NCBI GenBank assembly: GCA_963693365.1
Contig: CAVNZM010000001.1
Span: forward strand, 6,634,001 to 6,698,000
Origin: Amoebidium appalachense
Lineage: Eukaryota > Ichthyosporea
DNA: 64,000 nt
Direction: 5' to 3'
In this document: positions 1-12,272 of the stretch, in pieces
How the letters are laid out: each line of letters opens with the position of its first letter
Numbering within the stretch: position 1 is the first letter of the stretch
Notes under the pieces: model-generated
The model's input: only the letters and a program-made list of their open reading frames with translations
Databases searched by the model: none
What the model was told of the DNA's origin: nothing
Made by a program: the position numbers and the translations under genes

Positions 1-181
1 TCCAGCTCTTTCGATCCAGGCTGGCCATGGTAGCATACGTATTAGCCATAGATAATTACGTCATAGCATTTAGGTTAGACTAATTTTGGTTACGTAACCA
101 CTTGCACACAAGTCTTCAAGCCGGGCCTTGAATTGTTTGCACACGGCCCATTCTGTTTGTGCTGCAAAGCCGAAGACGAGA

Positions 182-2229
182 ATGGACAAGTTTAAAGCAC
201 CGACTCTAGAGGTGAAATGGGACCTGAAGCTAGTGGCCACCCCTGAGAAAAGCGGGGCTACAGGGCAGATTGATGTTGTAGAGGCTGCGGGTGAAGTTAG
301 GAAGAAGTGGGCGCTGAAAAGAGCGCAAGGAGACAGAAAAAAGCTGCATGTTCCAAAAGGGAGGCCCCCTCGTCGTTTCTGTTCCAGGAGTACGGGCACT
401 CGCACTTCATTCGGCCTCATCATAACCTGATACTTTCGGAGGGCGTTGTTACCGTCTTTGACAAGGAGCTGGGCGGCGCGCCCTATAAGGTGAGCACATG
501 AATGCGCCGTGGCTCTCGCTCTCAAGCAACATCAACCTACAAACATTTAGCCTACCCAAAGTAGCCCTGATTTCTTCATCGCTTGTACACGGGTTTGCAC
601 CTCACGTGCCAGAAAGATCATGCTGCATACAACAATTGTCCTTTCCACAGACACACACCCATAGTAATGCGTACAAACACACAAATAGGCAAACACAAAA
701 ATAAACAACAACACACACGCGCACCACGCACACATACTCCCGCGCCTGGAAAACCAATTGACACTCAACCACACACACGCAGGCGCTGTTGCAGCCGTTC
801 TTTGATGGCATCCCCATCGACGAGTATCTGAAACAACAGCATGAGAGCAAGGTGCGGCGCCATGGGATTCATCGTGATGTAGCGCGATTTCAGGTGGAGA
901 GAGACATGTTTGAGCGTTTGCGGGAGGCAGCAAACGGGCTAGCACACGCTCACGATTGTGGCGCTGTGCACATGGATCTGAACAGGTCAAACATCCTTGT
1001 TGGGAGGGAGCTAGGGGATGGTCCATACATTGCAAAGGTGATAGACTTTGGTGAGGCTAAGGACGCTCGTCAGAACCAGCGCATCGAAGTGTAATGTAAC
1101 ACGAATTACGCCCACATGATGTCCCCTGAAGAGAAGCATGCGTGCCAAACGAAAACGGAAACGCTATTGGCGGGGTCTAAGTTTGACGTGTGGCGTTTTG
1201 GTTCCCTGCTGTTCACTCTCCTGGCGCAGTCGCGTCAAAATTCCACAGTGAGTTGCACCAACTATCACTTTCTTCCAAGCAGTGACCAACTGTGCGACGG
1301 AACACCTGACACGTTTGACAGATACTGTGCCTATCCGGACGACGTCCAAGAGACCATCAGTATTATCGAAACGCGCCTGAAATTGAAGCTCGAGCCTGAT
1401 GTCCGTGCGCTTTTTGCTGGTTGCCTGCAGACAGACCCCAGCAAACGCTTTACCATGGAGCAGGTCGAAATGTGCCTCAGGGAAATAGGCCACCGCTATT
1501 CCCAGCTTCCTCACGGTATTCTTGGCAATGGCGGAGATGTAGGTAAACTGCTGGCAAAAGCAGATGAGGCCACCTCGGGGTTGTTGAGTGCGTACGAGCA
1601 GTCGTTTGAAAAGGAGGTGAAACATGTGATTCAAGCTCTGAGAGATGCATATCTAGTGGCTGCTAATAAGCTGGCACCGTTTCTGAGGTACGTTTTTTTG
1701 GTGTAGTGAAGGCAGAAGCTGGATACGGTGTTTGTAAACAGGGTTGTCTTAAGGCATAAGAGTTTGTTTGTCTGTCTCTCTGCGTGATAGGTTTCTTTCT
1801 GTAGATGTGCTTGTGTGTGCGCGCACTCGTGGACGTGTGTATGGTGTGTGCGTGCTTGTTTCCATGTCTTTCTCCTCCTTGCTCGTTCTGCCCAACCTAA
1901 CATATACCTCTCTCTATCTGTTTCTGTTGGTCCCCCCCCCCCCTTCCCCCCTCCCCCCTCCCCCCGCCTCCCCCGTTTCCTCAATCTCTACCCGTCCCTT
2001 TCCTTCCTTCCTCCCTCCCCTCCCCCCCACCGCCCCTCCTTCCAGCGAGGCGAAACGAGCCCCAGCCAACAGCGCACCTGCCTCAGACCAGGGGGAGCAC
2101 ACGGGCATCCACTCTGCCGTGGGCGATAGGCCAAGCAGCCAGGCCAAGCGCGCTGCTGATGACGACGGTGGGGCGGACAGGAAGAGGAGGAGGGTGGCCA
2201 GGGCAGAGGGGAAGGAGCCTGCTTGCCAG
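182..2229 (+). CDS. protein kinase-like gene with a frameshift and an in-frame stop (possible pseudogene)
   Basis: Exons read as 182-489, 783-1687 and 2046-2229, with GT-AG introns in matching phase. The N-lobe shows an A-L-K motif (KKWALKRA) equivalent to the VAIK lysine, then an alpha-C/beta-4 region (GHSHFIRPHHNL). The second exon carries the catalytic loop HMDLNRSNILV (HRD changed to HMD), the DFG motif (VIDFGEAK), an APE-like MSPE, DVWRFG and a C-lobe DPSKRF motif. The third exon is low-complexity and basic (RKRRR), possibly a nuclear signal. Two lesions are seen: the frame changes near the A6 run at 337-342, where one extra base would restore it, and a TAA sits in frame at 1092-1094 between DFG and MSPE. 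This could be a decayed kinase, an assembly error or a local recoding event. The true 5' end and the exons after 2229 are not resolved. Confidence 0.7.
490..782 (+). other. intron 1 of the kinase-like gene
   Basis: The donor is GTGAGC after AAG, and the acceptor is a CAG directly preceded by a CA-rich tract. Both sides are phase 0, so the kinase frame is preserved across it. Confidence 0.7.
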
Positions 2230-2376
2230 GTGCGCTGTTTGCTGCCGTGGGTCTTTCGTGTATGTGTTGGACACACTCTTCTTTGCAATATTCATTCCGC
2301 TCTTCACCCCAACACTAACTGTGCAAGCTCCCCCCCCCCCCCCCCCCCCCGTCCCGCCCTTCTGTGCAAGGATCAT

Positions 2377-2472
2377 GGCTCTGCTCATAATGTATGCTCA
2401 TGTGTGTTTTCCTTGCAGAGCCTACGTGGTGTTGTCCGCCAAAGTTGTGTACTTCTACTCTGTAACACATCC
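2377..2472 (+). repeat. dispersed intronic repeat R1, copy a
   Basis: Roughly 95 bp matching a family recognised by the blocks GGCTCTGCT, ATGTATGCTCATGTGTG, GTGTTGTCCG and CTGTAACACAT, running into a C-tract. It lies downstream of the kinase-like exons in their sense orientation. A poorer second copy follows at about 2548-2620. Confidence 0.6.
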
Positions 2473-2505
2473 CCCCCCCCCCCCCCCTCCCCCTCTCCCC
2501 GGGGC

Positions 2506-2537
<32 letters not shown>

Positions 2538-2644
2538 TTCTCCGGGGGATGGGCTCTGCTCTTTATGCACACTTAATTATGTGTGCCCTGCTTCCTCATT
2601 TCGTAAGGAGGCGTAGTGTTTGGGTGGTGTGTGTGTGGGTGTGG

Positions 2645-2677
<33 letters not shown>

Positions 2678-2954
2678 GGTGGGGGGTTGTGTGAGGGGGG
2701 GGGGGGGGGGAAGGGGGGAGGGGGGAGGGGGGGGGGGGGGGAAGATGCAAGGGTATTATTGTGACTATATTAAATTAGACATGTTAGCGTATCAGTCACT
2801 TTGACGATCAGTCTTAGTCCTCCGGTTGGTGCATGTGCCTGTGTTTGTCTCTCCCTCTCTCTTGTGTGTGTGTGTGTGTGTGTGTATGGTTGCCTGTGCT
2901 TGTGTGTGCGCACGCGCTCGCACTGTGTGTATGTGTGTGTGTGTATGCATGTGC

Positions 2955-2957
<3 letters not shown>

Positions 2958-3013
<56 letters not shown>

Positions 3014-3133
3014 ACGTGTGTGTGTTTGTGTGAATGGTGCGTTGTGCACGGGCTACAGGCATTTGGCCACATGTGCGTGGGTGTACCTGAGTGCTTGCAT
3101 GCATTTGTGTGATTTGGGGAGACCCTCGTGTGC

Positions 3134-3206
<73 letters not shown>

Positions 3207-3256
3207 CGCGCGCACGCGCGGGTGTGTGTGTGTGTGTGTGTGTTTGGGGGGGGGGG
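2958..3256. repeat. GT microsatellites, CT block, CG-alternating block and G-tract
   Basis: GT runs occupy about 2958-3011 and 3153-3198, with CT at 3138-3152, alternating CG/CA at 3199-3220 and a G-run from 3245. There is no coding signal. Together with the C- and G-tracts at 2330-2755 this fills the gap between the kinase exons and the next gene. Confidence 0.9.
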
Positions 3257-3395
3257 GGGGGGGGGGGGGGGAGCCCGTTCTACTCGCGGGGGAGGGGGGG
3301 CAGGGGCGGGGAGTGGGAGGAGGACACGTTCTACTCGTTTGCGATAATACTCACACCTGGTCCACACAGCACGGGGATGAGCGTTTCTTGTTGCC

Positions 3396-3813
3396 ATGGC
3401 AGCCAAGATCGGCACCCACCTGCAGTCCGACCCCACCGGCAACACAGTCACCCTGCTTAAGGCCGGCAAACATGACATGGTGCCGACACCAGCACTGGCA
3501 GCCAAGGTGTGCCAGCTGCTTGCAAAGCAGGGCGCCACCTGGAACGACCTTCTGCCCGTGTTCAACCATGCTTTGGGCAACACCCCCCGCGCTATAAAAA
3601 CCCTCTTTGACCCCAGCACCGGCTGGCTCCCTCTGTGTGTGGCCCCAAACCTGCCGTCTGGCCGGCCAGCACTGACCGAGTTCTTCCACGGGGCAGACGT
3701 GTCGGCCGCACAGGCCTGTGCCCTGGCCAGTGCTCAGTGTCTCGCCGCAGCGGCGGCTGGAAACCAGCCCCCACCCATCTGCTTAGGTACTGAGCACACA
3801 CCAATCCCCCCCC

Positions 3814-3844
<31 letters not shown>

Positions 3845-5387
3845 ACAGACACACACACCCATCCACAGCCACCACCATCACCTCTCGTATGCACAGGCAC
3901 ACACGTGCACACAGCACTGCCACGACTGCAACCACACGCCACCTGCATGCACCTCCCCTTCCCTCCAAATTGGAGCTGGGTTGCCGCAGGCTTCCCGCGA
4001 TTGCACATATACGTGAACTCCATGCACTATATGCAATGCACAGCCGTTCCCTCCTGCCATTGCACCCCTCTAACCCCCACCCCACCTCTGCAGACCACCG
4101 GGTCAAGGTGTCTGTTGGCTCTGACCAGGTGCCTACGCCACCGACCTGTTGCGGCTGCCGACGGACCACTTTTGGTGGCACGATGGGGTGGGGCTGTGCC
4201 TGCAGCCCGGTGGCGGGTGCGAGCTGCACCTCTCCCAGCCCCTAGACCTGGCCATAGAACTCACCCCCCCACCCTGCACCCCCTCGGACCAACACTTGTG
4301 GCCAGCCCTGCAGAGATTGCAAACGCCATGCTTTCGGCTATCCCCAGCCACCGCAGGGCCAGGCTGGAAGGGGACCGTCACCCGGCCCGGCCGTGGGTGC
4401 AGTGGGTTGCACGTGGGGGCACTTGCAAGGGTGAGGCCGAGGGTGGAGTCCCCCTGCATGCGGGTGTGGAGCACGTGCCTGGCCGGCTGCGGCTGTGTGT
4501 GGCCGGGATGTGTGCCAGCGCTGTGGCCCACCTGCGGGCCGGCAGCTACCTGCAGTCTGCATCGCTTCTGTCCATGCTGCCCAACATGCAGCCCGACTGC
4601 CCTATCAGGTGCCCCCCCCCCCCCCCCCTCTCTCTTTCCCCCCCCCCCCCCCTCCCTTGCCCCCTTCTGCCTCACGACCACCAACACCGCCGCCCAAGCG
4701 AGTGCAAATCACACACACCCCTTCTCTCTCCCCTTTTGCGCCTCATCCACACACACGTACACAACCTACGGGCTAGACCATGCAGCATGGGCAAAATTTA
4801 AACACCCCTCGACCTGTTTCTCATGATGCCCGGCTGAACACACTAATACACACTTTGCACCTGTATTATCTGCCCAAGTTGCTTTGTGCATGTCTTGCCA
4901 TGCTCTTACACTCTCTAGCCTTCCACTAGCCTCCCCCCCCCCCACACACACACACACACACGCGCACACACACACACACACAAACCCCTCTCACTAACAA
5001 ACCTGCTTGCCTTTGTTGCCTGTTGTCGTCGATGGGTTGGGAACCACAAGCGAGAGGTTTAATAGCCGAAATGTGGTCTTTTTTTTTTTTTTTTTTTTTT
5101 TTTTGTGGTTCCATAGGATTCCCAAAGAAAGGCTCCGTTCCAAGTGCTCTTTTGCCTATGCATTCGTTTTGGTTTTGGTTTGTAACACAAATTGGGTCAT
5201 ATCTCTAACCCCCTCTAACGCATACATCCCCCCCCCCCCCCCCCCCCCCCCCTCCCCGGGGTTCCCTCTGCCCGTCCACCACTTTTCGTCAGGGTCCCGA
5301 AGGTACACGCGCACACACAGACACACACAGAGAGAGAGAGATGCCAACTGTTACACGCAAATCCACACAAACCACGTGTGCACACAT

Positions 5388-5437
<50 letters not shown>

Positions 5438-5662
5438 GTAACTGATCCTTGGGCCGTGGAAGATGGGGGTCGCACAGCCATCCCCCTGCAGCCAAGGATG
5501 CAGCTCTTGTTCCCTGCCAATCCTCCACCCATTGCTGACGGGCACGTGGGGGGCATACTGCACGTGCGGGTGTGGGGGGTGAGGGTGCAGGCAGACGGGC
5601 AGGGTGTGTGTGTGTGCCCCCGGGTGGAGGTGGCTGGACTGACAGTCACAGTGGGGGAGTGA
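3396..5662 (+). CDS. unrecognised three-exon gene
   Basis: Exon 1 is 3396-3786 and begins with an ATG in a good context (GCCATGGC) with an in-frame TGA 15-20 bases upstream, which argues for a real start. Exon 2 is about 4094-4608, and exon 3 is 5437-5662 ending in TGA. The donor and acceptor phases of the last intron agree. The product is rich in Ala, Leu and Pro, with helical stretches such as TPALAAKVCQLLAKQG and ASPAEIANAMLSAIPSHR. Within exon 2 the open frame changes twice, once near 4130 (where a short extra intron is possible) and once in the C-rich run near 4263-4290. These look like indels rather than biology. I recognise no family. Introns hold C-tracts followed by CA repeats ending at the acceptor. 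Confidence 0.55.
5078..5104. repeat. T27 homopolymer in an intron
   Basis: One of the very few long A/T homopolymers in the window. Most long homopolymers here are G or C. Confidence 0.9.
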
Positions 5663-5777
5663 CGGTGGGCGGGCTAGGAAGAGGAACGGATAGAGGGGAT
5701 GGATGAGTGTATGGGGATTACTGGTTGTAAAGGATATGTGATGTGAATGATTGGGTGGGTGTTACTGTCGTGATCAA

Positions 5778-5955
5778 GGTGATTGGGTGGCATTAATGAT
5801 GGCAAAGGATCTGAGGTGGATGATTGGGTGGCATTAATGATGGCAAAGGATCTGAGGTGGATGATTGGGTGGCGTTAATGATGGCAAAGGATCTGAGTGG
5901 ATAGTTGGTGGCATTAATGATGGCAAAGGATCTGAGGCGGATGATTGGGCAGTGT
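5778..5955. repeat. minisatellite, period about 41 bp
   Basis: Four to five tandem copies of a unit containing GATGATTGGGTGGC and ATTAATGATGGCAAAGG, decaying to the right through about 6110. It lies just 3' of the preceding gene. Confidence 0.8.
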
Positions 5956-6926
5956 TTTACTTATTGATGGCAAAAGATACACGAAGTGGATGATTGTGTG
6001 CGCCTTTTTGACTGTAAAGGATTTGACTTAGGTGGATGGTCGCGCCTGTGCTATTGGTTGTGAAAAATATAGGAGGTCTGTGATTGGGTGTTCGTTAATG
6101 ACTCTAATGGATGTATGAAGCTCTTATATACGAGGTGAATGATCAGCAGTGGCATGGATAGGTGATACGATTGTGAAGGAAACATGATGTCGATTGAAAC
6201 TTTAGCGAAATCGTTTGTGAATGTGTGATATCGATGCTTGTGCAAATGTGAATGTAGCGGTAATCAGACGCTCTATCTATCTACCGAACTTTATTTGTGA
6301 GTCTGGGTGTATATTTGTACATGTAACGTGGGTTTGTGAGTTTTGTGGGGGGTTTTTTTTTTTTTTTGGGTGTGTGTGTGGGGGGGGGGGGGGGGGGGGG
6401 GAAGACTTTTCGGAAGTATGTATTTAGCAATGTCCATTGTCTTTACACGATCGCCTGTTTCTGCGGTGTGTTTGGCAGGCCGTGTATACTAATGATATTT
6501 GTATATAGAGCTACTGCTACCTGAAAATACGCATTTAGGGCGCTGCCCAACACACCCTGAATAAGCAGTGGTAACCAGATGTACATGTATATGTATATAT
6601 ATATATATATATATATCATTACATGTTTAACAGTGGGAGTCAACGAATAAAGTCAAATCCTGGTGCTCTCTGGGCTGCCTTTTTAAATTTACCAATATCA
6701 ATAGCCCTGATGGTCCACGTGTGCGTGTGCTTTTGTGTGTGTGTGTGCATGTGTGTGTGTTGTGTTTGGGTTGTTGGCAATACAATCATGCATGCGCTGT
6801 GCACACGTGTGCGTCATAGCGTCACTGGCAGAGTCGGACTATGATCAGGCTCGAGGTGAGGGATTGGGGGGGATGGGAGGAGAGGGGAGAGGGGCGTGTG
6901 TGTGTGTGTGTACACGTGTGTTTGTG

Positions 6927-6961
<35 letters not shown>

Positions 6962-7280
6962 GGAGGGGGGGGGGGGGCGGGGTGTACAGGGGTGGGGGGA
7001 GTCTGAGGGGGAGGACGGATGGGGGGGGGGGGGGGGGGGGGGAAATAGTATGTGTGAGAGCTCTGCAAGGGGGAAAAAATGAGACAGTGTGCTGTTTTAA
7101 GCATGTTTTTGCAAATACAACAATATGATTCGTGCACACTATGCCATTTTCTTGAACTTATGAAACGAAAACACCTAGAGGTCTTCGCACTTGTTGGGTT
7201 GCTGTCCGTAAGGGCCAACGGGCATTGAAGTGGGTGTCAAATTGCAAAGGGGCGGGTATCCAACGGGTGATATCTGATAT
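5956..7280. other. non-coding spacer with simple repeats
   Basis: Contains decayed minisatellite copies, a TA run (about 6588-6616) and GT/G-tracts at 6375-6400 and 6895-7042. I see no supported exon. Confidence 0.6.
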
Positions 7281-7282
7281 CT

Positions 7283-7344
7283 GATTGGAGGGCAGATGCT
7301 TCACGAACTGTGATTGGCCACATGTCAGCATTCATATTTAAAAG
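7283..7344 (+). promoter_or_regulatory. candidate promoter: two inverted CCAAT boxes and a TATA-like element
   Basis: ATTGG occurs at 7283-7287 and 7313-7317, followed by TATTTAAAAG at 7335-7344. Two ATGs follow at 7387 and 7390. The arrangement resembles a Pol II promoter, but no transcript evidence is available. Confidence 0.35.
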
Positions 7345-7386
7345 TTGTGCAGTCCTGTGTATGTAACCAGGGAAATCAGATTTATA

Positions 7387-8260
7387 ATGATGCATTCGCC
7401 CAAGTCATCCCACTATGAATACAAACACGAGGAAACCAGGGGTTGCACTTTGGCATGGACAAGAAAGAGAAAGAGCAGGAAGAAGAGGGGGGAGGAGGGG
7501 AGGGGAGGGGAGAGGGAGGAAGGGGGGGGGGGGGGGGGGGATGTGGGGGGGACTCTCTGAGGGGACTTCGCGCGGAGCACAAAGTGGAAAGTGCAAATTC
7601 AAAACAGGTTGCCGATGTTGCTAAACAGCAAAAGACACACATGCCGAGTATCAGCACAAGTGGATTCACCCCGTCCATCCGCACCATCACCATGACGTCA
7701 TCCAGAGCTGTACCAGGGAAACGGTGGGGTGGGAGGGGAGGGGGGAGGAAGGTTCGTCAATGTATGTTGATCATCCCACCCCCTCCCCCCGCCACTTTTC
7801 TTTTGGCCACGCAGGGAAGGGGAAACCACGGGGGGGGGGGGGGGGGAGGGGAGGGGGGGGAGGTACGGCAGGAGGTGGAGGGAGAGGGGCGGCGGGGGGG
7901 GGGGGGGAGGGGGGGGGGGGGGGGGAAGGGGGGGAGGGGGGGGGGGGGGGGGAGGAAGTATCACCTTGTCTAGCACTGCTAGGATGGACTGGGCTTCCAG
8001 TAAGTGACTCACCCATATCTCGACAGAGGCGGAGTAGGAGCACCGTAGCACTCGGCACACACACACACACACACAAACACACGCACACACATGCGCGCCC
8101 GCACACACACAGCCACACACACACACACACGCACAGACAACGGCGCATTCACGATAACAAGGAATCATACAGAAGGGGAGAGGGAGACACTGATGAGTCG
8201 GCTATTAGGGACTTGAAGCAAAGAGCATATCGAGATGACCAAAATAACGACGAAAGCAAC
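7387..8260 (+). CDS. weak candidate gene, two or more exons
   Basis: From the ATG at 7387 a charged protein begins (MMHSPKSSHYEYKHEET), followed in another frame by a Lys/Glu block (DKKEKEQEEE). A second coding-like block spans about 7560-7722 (ESANSKQVADVAKQQKTH). A third, about 8138-8260, follows a CA-repeat and CAG acceptor (SAIRDLKQRAYRDDQNND). Composition is protein-like and hydrophilic, but the frames do not join cleanly and G-tracts interrupt them. On the opposite strand, 7970-8055 also reads plausibly (SHLLEAQSILAVLDK before a GT), so the strand is not certain. No family is recognised. Confidence 0.25.
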
Positions 8261-8403
8261 CCCCCCCCCCCCTCCCTCCTCCTCCCCCCCGGTTCTAGCT
8301 ACCCACCCTCTTCATACTCATACCGGGTAGGCAAACATGATTCAAAATTATGTTTATTTAACACCTCTCTGAATGTGAATGAGAGAGCACAGGAGATGGG
8401 GTG

Positions 8404-8663
8404 AGGGGGCAAGGGGGGGGGGGGGGAGGGAGGCAAGGGGACGAGGGGGGGGGGGGGGGGGGGATAAAACGGGCGGGACGATTGTGTCGATGAGAGTCTG
8501 AGGACGTGGCAAGCAGTAACCAATAGGAGGTGGCTATTGTTGTCCAATGCTGCATGCGGATTGGTGGAGGGTCAGGGAGGTTTGCACCTATTTGTGGGGT
8601 GTTTGGGGATTTTTCTTTTTCTTTTTTCCTTTCCTTTTCTTTTCTTTTCTTTTCTCTCTCTTT

Positions 8664-8711
<48 letters not shown>

Positions 8712-9086
8712 AGATTTAGAAAGGACAAAGTCACACCGTGTTTGTGTGTGGCAAAGCTGCAGGTGGATGTGTGTGTGTGTGGGGGGGGGGGGGGGGGGGA
8801 GGGAGGGGGGGGAAGGGGGGAGGGGGGGAGGGGTAGAAAGAGGGCGATGGAGTAGGGGTAGGGGGGCCTGATTGGGTGGGTTGAAGGTGCAGTGGCCAGG
8901 ATGAATTATGCACAGGAATGTACATTCAAGTTCGAGCTAATATCAAATAATAGGAACTTGATGTGTGTGCCATTGTCTTTGATTGCTGTTGCCAACACCG
9001 GAATAGCCTCTCAGACTATGATGAAAAAGACGCTTGAATGTAGAGAGTTTCTTTTCTCATAACATAAGTGAGGAAAAGCTGGGCGG

Positions 9087-9140
<54 letters not shown>

Positions 9141-9351
9141 AGGGGGGGGGGGGGGGGGGGGGGGGGGGTATGTAAAGACACGGCGAGGCTAAGAATCATT
9201 CACACATAGCAACTTAGTAGAATCAGTAACTGGATAGAGGATGACTTGGGACTTGGAAGGAGAAGAAAGAGAAGCTAAAAGATCGAATTAGCAATTTGAA
9301 GCCGTTCAATGATTACAAGTGTAAGTCGTCAATAAATGGAGTGGTTGTGAA

Positions 9352-9382
<31 letters not shown>

Positions 9383-9383
9383 C
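8404..9383. other. repeat-rich non-coding stretch
   Basis: G-tracts at about 8412-8463, 8674-8710, 8780-8835, 9101-9168 and 9352-9380, plus a CT/T-rich block (8610-8673). Nothing recognisable as coding is present. Confidence 0.7.
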
Positions 9384-9530
9384 TACAAAGGCACTTTGGA
9401 TTTATTCTGCACAAGGACAGCTCTTTCACCATCCTCCTCAGCCTTGGCCGAAAAGGTTCCAAGGATACGTGAGCTCATGAGGAAATAATCGACGTAACGT
9501 GTGGTGAATCCCTCGCAGCAGCAGCCACGG
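9384..9530 (-). CDS. possible C-terminal exon of an unknown minus-strand gene
   Basis: Read on the minus strand, a frame with plausible composition (RYVDYFLMSSRILGTFSAK, then VLVQNKSKVPL and a TAG) ends next to a C-tract on that strand. No upstream exon could be assigned with confidence and the family is unknown, so it could be chance. Confidence 0.25.
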
Positions 9531-10057
9531 CCAGCCGGGCCGCTCGATTAGTCTACACATTGTTTACCATAAACAATCATGATAGGCAAGGGAAAATGAT
9601 ACAAAAATGACGTCATTTAAGGCTCAGTCTAGACTGCTGCCTCATGAGGTCCGCAGCAATACAAAAGTGCATAAACCCCCCCCTCATGAGATCAACCCAC
9701 CATCCCATGTCCCTCCAGCCTCACATACACCAGCCCCTCGTTTTTGGGCAGAACTGTAACCTTCCTATGTTGTGTTCTCCGGAGTACTGAGGGTCAGGTG
9801 CGTAGTTGCTTTTGTAGCCTGGCTATTTAGGCGCCTGACGAAAAAAGAAAAAGACGCACAGCGAATAGACAGTGCAGTTAGAGAGAAGTAGAGAGAAAGA
9901 GAAACGGAGAGAGAGAGGGAGAGAGTGCCGGTTCATTACGTGCGCCCTGCTTGCTGCAGTAACTATACTATTCTAAAAAAGCACTGAGGAGCACAAGCAC
10001 AAAGTTAATCATCAACTCAACAACAGCCTCTTTTGCACCATACATCACATAGACATC
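9531..10057 (+). other. spacer upstream of bL32m
   Basis: Unique sequence with an AG-rich patch at 9885-9925 and no long repeats. It presumably contains the promoter of the bL32 gene, but I see no clear TATA or CCAAT element. Confidence 0.5.
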
Positions 10058-10471
10058 ATGTCCGTCCTTCAAGCGACTTCGTCCCACGCAGTGACTCTGT
10101 GGACAGTTACACGTGTCACGTGTTTGCGTCTTTTCGCAAGCGCACACTCCATGCTCCGTTCCAGCAGCAACGATGACGAGCCATTTGCCCTGGAGCTTGC
10201 CGGCGCAGGAAAGTTGACGAACGGCACAGAAGCGCAAAGGAGCATATATGATGTTTTGCGTGATGGGCTTTTACTCGCTGTCCCAAAACGGAAAACCTCC
10301 CCGTCGAGAAAGAGAATCCGCAACTCACCGAAGGAGTTCGATAAAAACGCCAACGTCGTCAAGTGCACGAGTTGCGGTGGGCCCAAGTTGCAGCACATGT
10401 TGTGTTGGAAGTGTACAAGCAAGGTGCTTCGGGAGACGACCGACTTGAGGAAGAAACGGAAGGGCTTGTAG
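10058..10471 (+). CDS. MRPL32: mitochondrial large-subunit ribosomal protein bL32
   Basis: This is an intronless 137-codon frame from ATG to TAG. The core begins at about residue 78 with AVPKRKTSPSRKRIRNS, the N-terminal signature of bacterial-type L32. A four-cysteine zinc ribbon follows (VKCTSCGGPKLQ, then CWKC). The first 45 or so residues are rich in Ser, Thr, Arg and hydrophobics with few acids, as in a mitochondrial targeting peptide. In the family the mature protein starts near the VPK motif after processing and packs into the large subunit of the mitoribosome. The basic tail RKKRKGL ends at TAG. This shows the organism keeps mitochondrial translation and that TAG acts as a stop here. 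Confidence 0.88.
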   Translation: MSVLQATSSHAVTLWTVTRVTCLRLFASAHSMLRSSSNDDEPFALELAGAGKLTNGTEAQRSIYDVLRDGLLLAVPKRKTSPSRKRIRNSPKEFDKNANVVKCTSCGGPKLQHMLCWKCTSKVLRETTDLRKKRKGL

Positions 10472-12080
10472 GTCTACCTACTCTGTTTTGTAGAAGGGGT
10501 TAGGGGAAAGAAGATAGGCGTTTGAGACAAAGAGAATAAGCAAGGAGAGACTACATCTCTTCGGAAATGGTTGTCTGAGTTCATGCTTGCCCTGTAGTTG
10601 CTAAGGTGTCACGCTCATGCTTTTGCCTTCGATGGTTGGACCTTTTAGAGGTTGGGGAAACGGAAGACGAGAATTTAATGGCTGTGCCGCTTGTTCTCAG
10701 CTGGTGAGCTCGGCCACAATTCCTTCTTGTACGTGCATATACACACACATACACACACACACAAGCACACACACAGGTGCGCTTGCTCACACACACACTT
10801 AGCGCAATATTGTTAGTGATCATGCTCGTGCCCGGCAACCTTTGTGCAGACTCGTCCCTTTTCCAGCTCATACGTGCAGGTTAATTTTCTAGGTTAATGT
10901 TCTTCTTATGTTTGTGTTGTTGAAAGAATGGGACCATAAGAAAATCACGCGCCATGCCTACAGCTCAGTTAAGTTTTTCTGGCCACCCTCCCCCACACCC
11001 CCCTCCCTCCCTTCTCACTTCCCTCCTCCCTAAACCTTTTACCCCTTGGCGTTCTACTCCCCCCATCCCCCCCCATCTCCACCCCCTCCCTTTCCCACAG
11101 AACAACACCTGCATCCCTCCTCCCCTTTCACACGCCCCCCGGTTCCATGCTCACACTCCAGCAGCTGTTCTAGGTAACCCCTGCTATTTTACAATCCTTC
11201 GTCCGTTTTACCCATACTTGCAACCGTGTCCTCTCCTCTGTCACCTGACACTCTTCCCTACTCCCCTATCCCTCTCCCCAGTAACCCTTCTGCCACACTT
11301 TCCCCACACTTCATTCCCTCTCTATCACAATAAGAATAGCAGTCTGGTCTCCCCCCCCCTTTCCCCCCCTCCATACACACTCACACCCCGCACCTTCTTT
11401 CCTGTGCTTGCGGCCCCCTCCAGTCAGGGCTTCGCCCACACAGACTTGAAATGCACCGCCTTGCGAGCACGTGCACACACGTACGACGGGCGCCCCCCCT
11501 CCCCCCACACAGCAGAAACCACACACACACACACACACACACGTAGGGACAAAAACAACACAACACAGCACTGAGGTAGGCTCACCTTCGCATTTACGCA
11601 GCCTGCACACACCCCAGGCACACGCATTCACACAAAAACACGTGCGAGACTCGTCGCAAACGCCTACAAGCACACAGTGTCACACACAAACAACATATAG
11701 CAAATATATACACACGAGACGTGTGCGGGATTTTACGACATGATTAGGGAAAAATACTGCTCAGACCTACATAGTTAGACAATCGTAATCTAAGAGCTTT
11801 GAAAGTCTGTTGCAAATGGGGCTAGGGTGCTGTGAGTGTTCAGGAAATTCCCCCCCCCCCCCCCCCCCCCCTACATCTTTACTTCCATGCAACCGGGCAT
11901 GGTTGCTCTGTGTCGTGCATCTGTAAGCACATACGCGTTTTTCGCTGCACTGCATTAGTTTGCACACACATCTTCACCGTTCTGCTCACCTTGCTTGCAT
12001 AAGCAACCCTGCTCGTCTTTGATCAAGACGGGTTGACCCACCCAAGTTCAGTTGATGCTGCTGTCTGAGTTGGAGCGTCG
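10472..12080. other. spacer between bL32m and the neurochondrin upstream region
   Basis: CA repeats (10738-10798, 11517-11542), a C-rich block (10978-11420) and a C-tract at about 11850-11872. Open frames here are low-complexity products of these tracts. No gene is supported. Confidence 0.6.
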
Positions 12081-12272
12081 TATATACGCGGGCTAAGGGG
12101 TCGAAACTCAGACGCAATTGATGACTTGGGCCCTCCCTGAGGATGGGCTCTGCTTATGACGCATACTGTGCGCATGGCTGATGTTGCACACTTGAATGTT
12201 TGCCTTTGCATGTGTCCTGCACCATGCTTCTCATCGTGTATGTGTACTTCGTACTGTGTTCCGCATTCAAAC
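12081..12272 (+). repeat. dispersed repeat R1, long copy
   Basis: About 190 bp. Its reverse complement is nearly identical to 29279-29470, including the shared blocks GGGCTAAGGGGTCGAAAC, ATGGGCTCTGCTTATGACGC and CTTCGTACTGTGTTCCGC. It ends at a C-tract. This is the longest form of the R1 family seen here. Confidence 0.85.

Noticed and set aside
2792-3215. Long open frames of His/Thr or Cys/Val repeats in CA/GT arrays
   Set aside because: Any frame through a CA/GT microsatellite is open and gives HTHT or CVCV. There is no start context, no conserved domain and no codon structure. The same applies to similar frames throughout the window.
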